Shown: one piece after another, positions 9,956 to 18,821 of the stretch
How positions within the stretch are numbered: position 1 is the first letter of the stretch
How the letters are laid out: each line of letters starts with the position of its first letter
Assembly: GCF_011045035.1 (NCBI RefSeq)
Contig: NZ_JAALAA010000020.1
Span: 1 to 64,000 of the forward strand
Origin: Nocardioides turkmenicus
GTDB lineage: Bacteria; Actinomycetota; Actinomycetes; Propionibacteriales; Nocardioidaceae
DNA: 64,000 nt
Direction of reading: 5' to 3'
Notes under the pieces: model-generated
The model's input: only the letters and a program-made list of their open reading frames with translations
What the model was told of the DNA's origin: nothing
The model's database searches: none
Made by a program: the position numbers and the translations under genes

Positions 9956-11293
9956 TCAAAGCACCTTTGCAGCAGCCTCGGCGGCGTATGGGAGCGCCTC
10001 CGTGATCCGAGAGAGCGCCCGCTCGTCGTGAGCGGAGGACAGGAACCAGGCCTCGTAGGCGCTCGGCGGCAGATAGACACCCTGATCGAGCATCGCATGG
10101 AAGAAGGCCTTGTACGCCGCCTCGTCGGTCGTCTTGGCCTCGTCGAAGTTGCGCACCGGCCTGTCGGTGAAGAAGACCGAGAACATCGTGCCGGTGGACT
10201 GGATGACGTGCGGGAGACCGACCTTGGTGAAGCTCTCCACGATCGCCTCCTTCACCGTCTCGGCGGCCTTGCCGATGTGGTCGTAGACCTCGTCGGTCGC
10301 CAGCCTGAGCGTCGTGAGGCCGGCCGTGGTCGCGACCGGGTTCCCGGAGAGCGTGCCGGCCTGGTAGACCGGCCCGTCGGGGCTGAGCGAGCCCATCACG
10401 TCGGCGCGGCCGCCGAAGGCCGCCGCCGGGAAGCCGCCGCCCATGACCTTGCCGAAGGTGACCAGGTCGGGCGTCCAGCCCTCGTGCTTGCCGTCGATCC
10501 CCCACTGACCCTGCTTGCTGGCCCGGAACCCGGTCATCACCTCGTCGGAGATGAACAGGGCGCCGTTGTCCTTGCAGGTCTCGCTCAGGAACTGGTTGAA
10601 GCCCGGCTCCGGCGGCACGACGCCCATGTTGCCCGGCGAGGCCTCGGTGATCAGGCAGGCCACCCGGCCCTGATAGGTCTCGAAGGCAGCGGTCACCGCG
10701 GCACGGTCGTTGTAGGGCAGCACGACGGTGAGCTCGGTGCTGCTCTCGGGGACGCCCGGGGTGCCGGGGATGGCGTGGGTGACCAGCCCGGAGCCCGCGC
10801 TCGCCAGGAGGGAGTCCACGTGGCCGTGGTAGTTGCCGGCGAACTTGAGGATCACGTCGCGGCCGGTGAACCCTCGCGCCAGCCGGATCGCGCTCATCGT
10901 CGCCTCGGTGCCGCTGCTGACGAACCGCACCTTCTCGACCGGCGCCCGCTCCACGATCGCCTCGGCGAGCTCGACCTCGGGCGTCGTCGGGGTGCCGTAG
11001 GAGGTGCCGCGCGTGACCGCCTCCAGGACCGCCGCCTGGACCTCGGGATGGGCATGGCCCAGCAGCATCGGGCCCCAGGAGCAGATCAGGTCGACGTACT
11101 CGTTCCCGTCGACGTCGGTCAACCACGCTCCCTTCGCCTCCCGGATGAAGCGGGGCGTGCCGCCGACCGCGTTGAAGGCGCGCACGGGCGAGTTCACGCC
11201 GCCCGGCGTCACGGCCTTCGCGCGGGCGAAGAGAGCTTCGGAGGCCGCTGCGGACAGGGGTGCGATGTCGTGAGGCACCGGCTCATTCTTCAT
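9956..11293 (-). CDS. hemL: Glutamate-1-semialdehyde 2,1-aminomutase HemL
   Basis: This 445-residue PLP enzyme converts glutamate-1-semialdehyde to 5-aminolevulinate, the second step of C5-pathway heme synthesis. Diagnostic segments are VTPGGVNSPVRAF, DVDGNEYVDLICSWGPMLLGHAHP, the PLP lysine in FGKVMGGGFP (Lys282 from this start) and AGTLSGNPVA. The ATG at 11293 (MKNEPVPHD) is preferred, but in-frame starts at 11338 and 11314 cannot be excluded because no clear ribosome site is seen. The glutamyl-tRNA reductase partner hemA lies at 17.5-18.8 kb. Confidence 0.93.
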   Translation of the reverse strand: MKNEPVPHDIAPLSAAASEALFARAKAVTPGGVNSPVRAFNAVGGTPRFIREAKGAWLTDVDGNEYVDLICSWGPMLLGHAHPEVQAAVLEAVTRGTSYGTPTTPEVELAEAIVERAPVEKVRFVSSGTEATMSAIRLARGFTGRDVILKFAGNYHGHVDSLLASAGSGLVTHAIPGTPGVPESSTELTVVLPYNDRAAVTAAFETYQGRVACLITEASPGNMGVVPPEPGFNQFLSETCKDNGALFISDEVMTGFRASKQGQWGIDGKHEGWTPDLVTFGKVMGGGFPAAAFGGRADVMGSLSPDGPVYQAGTLSGNPVATTAGLTTLRLATDEVYDHIGKAAETVKEAIVESFTKVGLPHVIQSTGTMFSVFFTDRPVRNFDEAKTTDEAAYKAFFHAMLDQGVYLPPSAYEAWFLSSAHDERALSRITEALPYAAEAAAKVL

Positions 11294-11495
11294 CAACGCC
11301 ACGCACAATCCCATTCCAGGCCGCATCCCACCGCACACGTTTCCACGGAATCGGGTTACCGATGCGTACGAATTTCGATGTTCTACGTCACGACCGGCCG
11401 TAACCTGCGTCTCATCGGCGTCTCGTTAACTGGAACGCAATGTGCCAGTAAAACGTGACGTGCGTAACTTTGACGTGAGACGGTTCGTTGAGAAC

Positions 11496-11539
11496 CTTGC
11501 ATTTGGGGAGCAAGACCCGGGACCTTCGACCCTGGGGAT
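11496..11539 (+). promoter_or_regulatory. Possible structured 5' leader of the lytic transglycosylase gene
   Basis: Two short stem-loops, CTTGC/GCAAG (11496-11514) and a CCCGGG/CCCTGGG-type stem (from 11516), sit just before the ribosome site GAGAGGGAG. A TTTGACG hexamer near 11470 could be a -35 element. The motifs of the c-di-AMP riboswitch, often found before cell-wall hydrolases, are absent. The rest of 11294-11554 shows nothing recognisable. Confidence 0.25.
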
Positions 11540-11554
11540 TGAGAGGGAGATTCG

Positions 11555-12835
11555 ATGTCCGCATCGCGCTACAACCGCCTTCAGAAGGCGACCGCGCTCG
11601 TTCCGCTCGCGCTGCTGAGCGCGGCCTGGACGGTCAACGTCACCGGTCTGACGCAGTCGAGTGCCACCGCATCAGGGACCACCAGCTACGACGACGCCTT
11701 CAGCCTGCCCGACGGGACCTCGGTTCCGTCCGAGGCGATCCAGGCGCCGGCCAGCGTGTCGGCCTCGACCAACCAGGGCGACAAGTCGCTCCCCGGCACG
11801 GCCAGCGCGGCCGGCATCCCGTCCGCCGCGCTCGCTGCCTACCAGCGTGCGGCGACGGTCATCAACGCCGCCGACGCGGCCTGCAAGATCGACTGGCCGC
11901 TGATCGCCGCGATCGGCCGGGTCGAGTCCAACCACGGTCGCGCCAACGACAACCGTCTCACCGCCGAGGGCGTCTCCACCCCCGGCATCTTCGGGGTGCC
12001 CCTCAACGGCAAGGGCAACGTCTCCCAGATCAACGACACCGACGGCGGCCAGTACGACGGCGACACCACCTACGACCGCGCGATCGGGCCGATGCAGTTC
12101 ATCCCGTCCACCTGGGCGATGGTCGGTGTCGATGCCGACGGTGACGGCAAGCGCAACCCTCAGGACATCAACGACGCCGCCCTCGCCTCCGCGGTCTACC
12201 TCTGCTCCGGCGACGACGACCTCTCCACCGACCAGGGCGCGCGGGCCGCGGTCTACCGCTACAACCACAGCCAGTCGTACGTCACGACGGTGCTCGGCAT
12301 CGCCGAGGCCTACCGCTCCGGCGAGTTCACCTCGATCCCGAACAGCACGGTCCCGGTCGACTACGCGATCCCGCGGATGGAAGCTCCCAAGACGTCGAAG
12401 CAGAAGGACCGCGAGTTCCGGGCCGGCGGCCCGAAGGCCGGCCCGCGCGGCAGCGCTTCCCAGTCTCCGTCCTCGCCGTCCAGCGAGGCGCCCTCCGGGG
12501 AGACGCCCGGCGGGAGCACCGGTGGTGGCGGCACGGGCGGCGGTGGCACCGGCGGCGGCAGCACCGGCGGGTCTGCGGAGGCGGTGACCGAGCCGCTGAA
12601 GGAGACGGTCGAGACGGTCGTCGCTACGCCTTCCCAGATTCTTTCCGCCTGCCAGCGTGAGTTGGCGAAGTACCCGCTCCTCAACGCGAGCCAGTCGGGC
12701 CAGGCGTTGAACCAGTGCGTGAACGCGATGGCCGGAAAGACGCTCGAGCAGGTCAACGCAACCGTCAGCAACGTGCTCACGCTCATCCTCAAGGGCATCC
12801 TCGGCAGCCTGTTCGGTGCGCTCACCGGCAACTGA
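11555..12835 (+). CDS. Secreted lytic murein transglycosylase with Gly-rich linker
   Basis: This 426-residue exported protein has a signal peptide (ALVPLALLSAAWTVNVTG) and a transglycosylase domain at about residues 85-235. Likely catalytic features are the Glu in IAAIGRVESNHGR and the substrate-site segment RAIGPMQFIPSTWAMVGVDADGDGKRNPQDINDAALASA. Then come a Ser/Gly-rich linker with Gly-Thr/Ser repeats (about 295-345) and a small C-terminal region with two Cys ending in a hydrophobic helix. It probably cleaves peptidoglycan during wall remodelling. It is monocistronic, with a GAGAGGGAG ribosome site and a strong downstream hairpin. Confidence 0.85.
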   Translation: MSASRYNRLQKATALVPLALLSAAWTVNVTGLTQSSATASGTTSYDDAFSLPDGTSVPSEAIQAPASVSASTNQGDKSLPGTASAAGIPSAALAAYQRAATVINAADAACKIDWPLIAAIGRVESNHGRANDNRLTAEGVSTPGIFGVPLNGKGNVSQINDTDGGQYDGDTTYDRAIGPMQFIPSTWAMVGVDADGDGKRNPQDINDAALASAVYLCSGDDDLSTDQGARAAVYRYNHSQSYVTTVLGIAEAYRSGEFTSIPNSTVPVDYAIPRMEAPKTSKQKDREFRAGGPKAGPRGSASQSPSSPSSEAPSGETPGGSTGGGGTGGGGTGGGSTGGSAEAVTEPLKETVETVVATPSQILSACQRELAKYPLLNASQSGQALNQCVNAMAGKTLEQVNATVSNVLTLILKGILGSLFGALTGN

Positions 12836-12844
12836 TCCGACGCA

Positions 12845-12876
12845 CGAAGGGCCCCGCCGACCGGCGGGGCCCTTCG
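12845..12876. terminator. Bidirectional hairpin terminator between convergent genes
   Basis: A perfect 15-bp stem (CGAAGGGCCCCGCCG / CGGCGGGGCCCTTCG) with a 2-nt gap lies between the transglycosylase stop and the TetR-gene stop. No long U tract follows on either strand, as is common in actinobacteria. Confidence 0.85.
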
Positions 12877-12890
12877 CATGTCTGGGGCGC

Positions 12891-13610
12891 TCAGGCGGCG
12901 GGCTCGTCGTCCTCGTACTCGGTGACGAAGTCGCGGCCGGCCTCGCGGACGGCAGCCAGGGAGGACGCGTCGGTCAGCAGGGAGCTGAGGTGGTAGTCGG
13001 CGACCGACTGGGCCAGGGCGTCGGAGCTCTCCGAGGCCTTCTCCTCGTCGCGGCGGCCGTGCCACAGCCGGTGCTGGGCGCCCTCGTTGAGCGAGAGCAG
13101 CATCAGGGCGGTGGCGGCGGGGTCGGTCTGGCGCAGCTCACCGCTGTCGACGCCGAGCTCCAGGAGCCGGGCGGCCGCGTCGCGCAGCTTGTCGCCGTCC
13201 TCCTCGAAGCCTGCGAAGACCTGCGGCTGCGCCAGCGCGGCGACCTCGAGCTCGTAGAAGTCGAGCGGGGCGGTGCACAGCTGGCGGACGTCGGTGTAGA
13301 GGAAGGCGTAGAGCCGCGGAGCGACCGGTCCGTCCTCCTCGAGAAGCTTCTCGGCGAGCGTCAGCGACTCGCGGTTCTTCTCCATCAAGGCGGAGAGGAT
13401 CTCCTCCTTGGACTTGTAGTAGTAGTACATCGAGGACTGGCGCAGTCCGACGCACTCGGCGATCTGACTGATCGTCGTCGCCGCGACCCCTTGAGCGGTG
13501 AAAAGCCTGGACGCCTCTTTGAGGATCTCTTCCCGCGGATTCGCCGAATCACGTCCACTGTTGCGTGGCCGGCCGGTGCGCTTCGGGCTGCCCAACTCTC
13601 GATTGGTCAC
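12891..13610 (-). CDS. TetR/AcrR-family transcriptional regulator
   Basis: This 239-residue regulator has an N-terminal helix-turn-helix at about residues 27-75 (REEILKEASRLFTAQGVAATTISQIAE... SMYYYYKSKEEILSAL). The C-terminal ligand-binding half is all-helical and does not identify a ligand. A basic, Gly/Arg-rich tail precedes the HTH. It is flanked by the transglycosylase and hemB, and 66 bp separate its start from the hemB stop. Its target is unknown. Confidence 0.88.
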   Translation of the reverse strand: MTNRELGSPKRTGRPRNSGRDSANPREEILKEASRLFTAQGVAATTISQIAECVGLRQSSMYYYYKSKEEILSALMEKNRESLTLAEKLLEEDGPVAPRLYAFLYTDVRQLCTAPLDFYELEVAALAQPQVFAGFEEDGDKLRDAAARLLELGVDSGELRQTDPAATALMLLSLNEGAQHRLWHGRRDEEKASESSDALAQSVADYHLSSLLTDASSLAAVREAGRDFVTEYEDDEPAA

Positions 13611-13676
13611 GGTCGCGAGTCTACTCTCAGGATATGTTCCACGTCACAGAGCTGCTCGGCTGGTGAGGCGAGTACG

Positions 13677-14660
13677 TCAGCCTCGCAGCCAGCCGGCCGC
13701 TTCGGTGGCCCAGTAGGTCAGAATGACGTCCGCGCCCGCCCTCTTGAAGGCGGTGAGTGTCTCCAGGATCGCCGGTTCGCGGTCGATCCAGCCGTTCGCA
13801 GCGGCGGCTTCCAACATCGCGTACTCCCCCGAGATGTTGTAGGCAGCCACGGGAACATCGACAGACTCACGCACTCGCTGCAGGACGTCGAGATACGGGA
13901 GCCCGGGCTTGACCATCACGATATCGGCGCCCTCGGCCACGTCAAGGAGCGCCTCGCGGACACCCTCCAGCGCATTGGCCGGATCCTGCTGGTAGGTGCG
14001 CCGGTCGCCCTGGAGCGCGGAGTTGACCGCCTCGCGGAACGGCCCGAAGAAGGCGGAGGCGTACTTCGCGGAGTAGGCGAGGATCGAGACGTCGGTGTGG
14101 CCGGCGCTGTCGAGGGCGTCGCGGGTGACCGCGACCTGGCCGTCCATCATCCCGGACGGGCCGACCATGTCGACGCCGGCCTCGGCGTGCGCGATGGCCA
14201 TCTGGGCGTAGATCTCGAGCGTGGCGTCGTTGTCGACGGAGCCGTCCTCGGTCAGGACGCCGCAGTGACCGTGGTCGGTGAACTCGTCGAGGCACAGGTC
14301 GCTCATCACGGTGAGGGAGTCGCCGACCTCGGAGACGACATCGGCGATGGCCACGTTGAGGATGCCCTCGGGGTCCAGCGCGCCCGAGCCGACCGCGTCC
14401 TTCTTCTCCGGTACGCCGAACAGCATGATCCCGCCGATGCCTGCAGCAGCCGCCTCGGCCGCCGCCTTGCGCAGCGACTCACGACTGTGCTGGACCACGC
14501 CCGGCATGCTCGAGATCGGGACGGGCTCGCTGATCCCCTCGCGCACGAACGCGGGCAGGACCAGGTTGGCGGGACGTACGGCCGTCTCGGCGACCATCCG
14601 GCGCAGGATCGGCGTGCGCCGCAGGCGCCGGGGACGGATCACGGGCTTCTCGATGTTCAT
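13677..14660 (-). CDS. hemB: Delta-aminolevulinic acid dehydratase (porphobilinogen synthase) HemB
   Basis: This 327-residue enzyme condenses two 5-aminolevulinates to porphobilinogen. Both active-site lysine segments are present, ILAYSAKYASAFFGPFR and DIVMVKPGLPYLD. The metal-site region reads DLCLDEFTDHGHCG, where Asp/His ligands replace the Cys-rich Zn site of animal enzymes, suggesting a Mg-dependent type. The ATG has a GGAGA ribosome site 6 bp upstream. A 134-bp gap containing an inverted repeat separates it from hemD. Confidence 0.95.
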   Translation of the reverse strand: MNIEKPVIRPRRLRRTPILRRMVAETAVRPANLVLPAFVREGISEPVPISSMPGVVQHSRESLRKAAAEAAAAGIGGIMLFGVPEKKDAVGSGALDPEGILNVAIADVVSEVGDSLTVMSDLCLDEFTDHGHCGVLTEDGSVDNDATLEIYAQMAIAHAEAGVDMVGPSGMMDGQVAVTRDALDSAGHTDVSILAYSAKYASAFFGPFREAVNSALQGDRRTYQQDPANALEGVREALLDVAEGADIVMVKPGLPYLDVLQRVRESVDVPVAAYNISGEYAMLEAAAANGWIDREPAILETLTAFKRAGADVILTYWATEAAGWLRG

Positions 14661-14682
14661 CAGATCTCCAGAGTACGCCGCC

Positions 14683-14790
14683 GGTCGAGCCCGCGAGCGC
14701 CAGCGAGCGGTGTCGAGACCAACACGGTTCGTTGCGACTGTGTTGGTCTCGACACGCCTCCGCCTAGCGGCTCCGCGGCTCGACCAGCGT
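14683..14790. repeat. Intergenic palindromic element between cobA/hemD and hemB
   Basis: A perfect 16-bp inverted repeat (GTGTCGAGACCAACAC at 14710-14725; complement at 14740-14755) encloses a 14-nt loop. Outer imperfect arms rich in GGTCGAG/CTCGACC extend the element to about 108 bp. It sits inside the heme operon and is not followed by U residues, so it looks like a REP-like element or mRNA-processing site rather than a simple terminator. Confidence 0.7.
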
Positions 14791-14794
14791 GGTG

Positions 14795-16480
14795 TCAGCT
14801 CGTGCGCGAACGGCGGCGCGAGGCCGGGCGCCGGTCGGACGGCTTGGTGACCGGCAGACCCTGCTCGACCAGCGAGGCGCGACGCGCGGCACCGAAGGCG
14901 GCGAGCGCCTCGGTGAGCGCCTCGATCGACGGCTCCGGCGACATCACGTCGACCCGCAGGCCGTGCTCCTCGGCAGTCTTGGCGGTGGCCGGACCGATCG
15001 CCGCGATCACCGTGGAGGTGTGCGGCTTGCCCGCGATGCCGACCAGGTTGCGGACCGTGGACGACGAGGTGAAGACCACCGCGTCGAACTTGCCCGTCTT
15101 GATCGCGTCGCGGGTCGGCGCGGGCGGCGGAGCCGCCCGGACGGTGCGGTAGGCGGTCACGTCGTCGCACTCCCAGCCGAGGTCGACCAGGCCGGCGATG
15201 AGGTTCTCGGTGGCGATGTCGGCGCGCGGGAGGAAGACCCGGTTGATCGGGTCGAGGTCCTCGTCGTACTCCGGCCAGACCTCCAGGAGCCCGGCAGCCG
15301 ACTGGTTGTCGGTGTGCGGCACCAGGTCGGGACGCAGGCCCCAGGCCTCCAGCGCCTGCGCGGTCTTCTCGCCGACGGCGGCGATCTTCAGACCGGAGAA
15401 GGCACGGCAGTCCAGGCCGTACTCGTCGAACTTCTCGCGGACCGCGCGCACCGCGTTGATCGAGGTGAAGGCGATCCAGTTGTAGCGGCCCTCGACGAGG
15501 CCGCGGACGGCCTTGTCCATCTGCTGCGGGTTGCGCGGCGGCTCGACGGAGATCGTCGGGACCTCCTCGGGCACGGCGCCGAAGCCCTTCAGCTTCAGCG
15601 ACAGCGCCGGCGCCTGCTCCTTGGTGCGCGGCACGAGCACGCGCCAGCCGAAGAGCGGCTTCGTCTCGAACCACGAGAGCGTCTCCCGCAAGTTGACCAC
15701 CTTGCCGATCACCACGATCGCCGGCGGCGCCATCCGTGCGGCACGAGCGTCGACGGCGATGTTCTCCAGCGTCGACTCTACCGTCGCCTGCTCGGTCGTG
15801 GTGCCGACGCGGGTGATCGCGACCGGGGTCTTGGCCGGGCGGCCGGCCGCGACGAGCTCCTTGGCGATGTCGCCGATCATGCCGACACCGGAGAGGAGGA
15901 CCAGCGTGCGGTTGTCCGCGTACTGGCTCCAGTCGATCTTCTCGTTGCAGGTCACGACCGCGACCTCGTGGTGGTCCTTGGTCGTCAGCGGGATGCCGGC
16001 GTAGGCCGGGACGGCCGACACGGACGAGACGCCGGGGACGATCTCGAAGCCGATGCCCGCCTTGGCGCAGGACTGCGCCTCCTCGGGGCCGGAGGCGTAG
16101 AGGAAGGGGTCGCCGGTCATCAGGCGCACGACGCGCTTGCCCAGCTTCGCCTGCTTGACGACGGCCTTGGCACGGGCGGCGTTGGCCAGGGGCTGGCCGT
16201 CCACGCCGAACCCGCCGTCGATGAACTCGGGTCCGACCGGTTCCGGGGTCTCTTCGCCCTCGGCCGGCTCGACCGGCTCGGGGATGCCGAGTACGCCGCG
16301 CACCATCGAAGCGTGCTCGGGGGCCTCGGTCACGACAACATCGGCCTGCTTCAGCAGGTCGATCGCCCGTACCGTCAGCAGCTCAGGGTCACCGGGACCG
16401 CTGCCGACGAAGGACACCCAGCCCAGTGGGGTGGCCGAGCCGGGCTCGGCCTTCTGCTCGGTGGTCTTTGCTCGGGTCAT
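14795..16480 (-). CDS. cobA-hemD: Bifunctional uroporphyrinogen-III C-methyltransferase / uroporphyrinogen-III synthase
   Basis: This 561-residue fusion makes uroporphyrinogen III and diverts part of it to precorrin-2. The N-terminal SUMT domain (about 18-265) has VGSGPGDPELLTVRA, VRLMTGDPFLYASGPEE and VPGVSSVSAVPAYAGIPLT. The C-terminal HemD domain (about 285-540) has FTSINAVRAVRE, VGEKTAQAL and FTSSSTVRNL. A basic Arg/Ser tail follows. The start overlaps the hemC stop by 4 bp. This fusion is usual in actinobacteria and marks the branch between heme and siroheme/cobalamin. Confidence 0.93.
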   Translation of the reverse strand: MTRAKTTEQKAEPGSATPLGWVSFVGSGPGDPELLTVRAIDLLKQADVVVTEAPEHASMVRGVLGIPEPVEPAEGEETPEPVGPEFIDGGFGVDGQPLANAARAKAVVKQAKLGKRVVRLMTGDPFLYASGPEEAQSCAKAGIGFEIVPGVSSVSAVPAYAGIPLTTKDHHEVAVVTCNEKIDWSQYADNRTLVLLSGVGMIGDIAKELVAAGRPAKTPVAITRVGTTTEQATVESTLENIAVDARAARMAPPAIVVIGKVVNLRETLSWFETKPLFGWRVLVPRTKEQAPALSLKLKGFGAVPEEVPTISVEPPRNPQQMDKAVRGLVEGRYNWIAFTSINAVRAVREKFDEYGLDCRAFSGLKIAAVGEKTAQALEAWGLRPDLVPHTDNQSAAGLLEVWPEYDEDLDPINRVFLPRADIATENLIAGLVDLGWECDDVTAYRTVRAAPPPAPTRDAIKTGKFDAVVFTSSSTVRNLVGIAGKPHTSTVIAAIGPATAKTAEEHGLRVDVMSPEPSIEALTEALAAFGAARRASLVEQGLPVTKPSDRRPASRRRSRTS

Positions 16481-17490
16481 GCGTTGTGCACCTTGTCCTG
16501 CTCGGGAGCGGTCTGGGGGGAACCGCCCGTGTCCATGACAGCCTGGCCTGGGTCAGTGGTGGGATCGTCGGTCAGGTCTGCTGCACCCTCGGCGAGCATC
16601 TCCTCGGCGAGCCGGCGCCCGACGCCTACGGCGTCGTCGAGCGGCCCCGATGCGGAGAGTCGAACCGAGAGCGAGCCGTCGAGTGAGAGCGCGACTGCCC
16701 GCACCCACAGCTCTGGTCCTTCCTCACCCTCCACCACGTCGGCGAGGGTCCCGATGGGCGCGGCACAGCCACCTTCGAGGGTGGCGAGCACTGCGCGTTC
16801 CGCCTCGACGGCTGCTCGGGTGGGCGCGTCGTCGAGGGAGGTCAGGATCTTGCGTACGTCGGCATCGGCGTCGCCCTCACGGCACTCGACCGCCAGGGCC
16901 CCCTGACCGGGCGCGGGCAGCACCTGGATCGGGTCGAGGACCTCGGTGACCTCGTCGAGCCGGTCGATGCGGGCCAGGCCGGCCCGGGCGAGGACGACCG
17001 CGTCGAACTCACCGGAGCGGACCTTGCCGATGCGGGTGTCCACGTTGCCTCGGATGCCGGCGATCTCCAGGCCGAGGCCGAGGGCCTTGATCTGGGCCAC
17101 ACGGCGCGGCGAGCCGGTGCCGACCCGCGAGCCCGGCGGGAGCTCACCGAGGGTCAGCCCGTCGCGGGCGACGATCACGTCGCGTGGGTCCTCGCGCGGC
17201 AGGATCGCGACCAGCTCGATGCCCTCTTCGGGGTAGGTCGGCAGGTCCTTGAGCGAGTGGACCGCGAGGTCGATCTCCTTGGCGTGGAGCGCGTCGCGCA
17301 GCGCGCTGACGAAGACGCCGGTCGAGTTCGCGCCGGTCAGCGGGGTGTTGCTGGCCTGGGTGCGGTCGCCCTCGGAGACGATCTCGACCAGCTCGACGAT
17401 GTGGCCCTGGGCGCGGAGCATCTCCGCGACGAGGGTCGACTGGGTGACGGCGAGCTGGGATCGGCGGGTGCCGAGGCGGAGGGTCCTCAT
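16477..17490 (-). CDS. hemC: Hydroxymethylbilane synthase (porphobilinogen deaminase) HemC
   Basis: This 337-residue enzyme polymerises four porphobilinogens into hydroxymethylbilane. It begins with the family signature RLGTRRSQLAVTQ and has VHSLKDLPT with the catalytic Asp region. The cysteine that carries the dipyrromethane cofactor lies in LEGGCAAPIG (Cys242). Both ends overlap neighbours by 4 bp (hemA upstream, cobA/hemD downstream), so the operon is tightly coupled. The C-terminal tail is slightly extended. Confidence 0.95.
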   Translation of the reverse strand: MRTLRLGTRRSQLAVTQSTLVAEMLRAQGHIVELVEIVSEGDRTQASNTPLTGANSTGVFVSALRDALHAKEIDLAVHSLKDLPTYPEEGIELVAILPREDPRDVIVARDGLTLGELPPGSRVGTGSPRRVAQIKALGLGLEIAGIRGNVDTRIGKVRSGEFDAVVLARAGLARIDRLDEVTEVLDPIQVLPAPGQGALAVECREGDADADVRKILTSLDDAPTRAAVEAERAVLATLEGGCAAPIGTLADVVEGEEGPELWVRAVALSLDGSLSVRLSASGPLDDAVGVGRRLAEEMLAEGAADLTDDPTTDPGQAVMDTGGSPQTAPEQDKVHNA

Positions 17491-18821
17491 GAAAGATCAC
17501 CAAGATTCCGGTGGTCGAGCTTGTCGATCCCACCTGATGACGGCACGTCGGCCCGGGTGACGGCCGAGACGGCGTTCTGGTCGAGCGCGAAGAGCTCGGC
17601 GAGCGCCGCGGCGTACGACACCGCGCCGGTCTCGTTCGCGAGCTCCTTGACCCGGACGGTCGGCTCGTGGAGAAGCTTGTCAGCCACGCGGCGTACGGTC
17701 CGGAGGACCTCTGCCCTGGTGGCCTCGTCGAGGTCGGGGAGCTTGTTGTCGAGGCGCTCCATCTCGGCGTCGACGACGCCAGTGGCCATGCTCCGCAGCG
17801 CGACGACGGTCGGCGTGACCGCCGACTGGCGGCGGGCGCTCAGGAAGGCCGCGACCTCCTGGGTGACGATGTCGCGGACCGCGAGCACCTCCTTGCCGGC
17901 GGGCGAGGCGTGCAGCTCGTCGGCGAGGGCGGCCAGGTCGATCAGGGTCACGCCCGGGAGCGAGGCCGCGTCGGGGTCGATGTCGTGGGGCAGCGCCAGG
18001 TCGATCAGCGCGACCGGGTGGCCGCTGCGGTCGCCGACCATGTCGGCCGGAACGAGCAGCCCGCTCGCGCCCGCGCAGGTGATGACGATGTCGGCGGCCG
18101 CGACCTCCGCGGCGAGCGCGTCGAGGGAGGCCGCGCGCGCGGCGTACTCCTTGGCGAGGCGCTCGGCGTTGGCCGTGGTGCGGTTGACCACGACGACGTC
18201 GGCGGCCTCCATCCGGGAGACGGTCGCGGTGGCCAGTCCGGCCATCGCACCGGCGCCGACGACGGCGACCCGCTTGCCGCGTACGTCACCCACGGCTCGG
18301 GCGGAACGGCCCAGCGACGCGGTCACCAGCGAGGGCGCGGCCCGGTCGATGTCGGTCTCCGCGCGCGAGCGCTTGCCGACCCGGAGCGCCTGCTGGAACA
18401 GGCTGTTGAGCGCCGGTCCGACCGTGCCCATCTCCTGGCCGAGCTGCAGCGCCGCGCGGGCCTGCCCGAGGATCTGGCCCTCGCCCACGGCCATCGAGTC
18501 GAGCCCGGCGGCCACCTTGAACAGGTGGGAGACGGCGCCGTCGTCGTAGTGGACGTAGAGGTGCGGCAGCATCGTCTCGAGCGTCTGGCCGGCGCCCTCG
18601 ATGATGCGACGGGAAAGCTCCTCGACCGAGCCGTGGAAGCGATCCACCTCGGTGTAGATCTCGAGGCGGTTGCAGGTCGAGATGACCGCTGCCTCGCTGA
18701 CGTGCTCACAACCAGCCACGTCGGTGAGGAGCTTCTGCAGACCGTCCGCGTCCACCGATGCCGCCTCGAGCAGCGAGACCGGCGCAGAGTTGTGCGAGAT
18801 TCCGACGACCAGAACGCTCAT
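17487..18821 (-). CDS. hemA: Glutamyl-tRNA reductase HemA
   Basis: This 444-residue NADPH-dependent enzyme reduces glutamyl-tRNA to glutamate-1-semialdehyde, the committed step of C5 heme synthesis. The catalytic Cys50 sits in ISTCNRLEIY. The dinucleotide-binding stretch RVAVVGAGAMAGLATATV and the helical dimerisation domain (DIVTQEVAAFLSARR) follow. The start overlaps rex by 4 bp and the stop overlaps hemC by 4 bp. Control by Rex would couple heme synthesis to the NADH/NAD+ ratio. Confidence 0.96.
   Translation of the reverse strand: MSVLVVGISHNSAPVSLLEAASVDADGLQKLLTDVAGCEHVSEAAVISTCNRLEIYTEVDRFHGSVEELSRRIIEGAGQTLETMLPHLYVHYDDGAVSHLFKVAAGLDSMAVGEGQILGQARAALQLGQEMGTVGPALNSLFQQALRVGKRSRAETDIDRAAPSLVTASLGRSARAVGDVRGKRVAVVGAGAMAGLATATVSRMEAADVVVVNRTTANAERLAKEYAARAASLDALAAEVAAADIVITCAGASGLLVPADMVGDRSGHPVALIDLALPHDIDPDAASLPGVTLIDLAALADELHASPAGKEVLAVRDIVTQEVAAFLSARRQSAVTPTVVALRSMATGVVDAEMERLDNKLPDLDEATRAEVLRTVRRVADKLLHEPTVRVKELANETGAVSYAAALAELFALDQNAVSAVTRADVPSSGGIDKLDHRNLGDLS

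Noticed and set aside
11294..11554. c-di-AMP riboswitch before the lytic transglycosylase
   Set aside because: The conserved blocks seen at 44.7-44.9 kb are missing. Only two short stems are visible.
12816..15152. A 778-residue open frame on the plus strand
   Set aside because: It is antisense to the TetR gene, hemB and cobA/hemD, with low-complexity composition and no recognisable domain.
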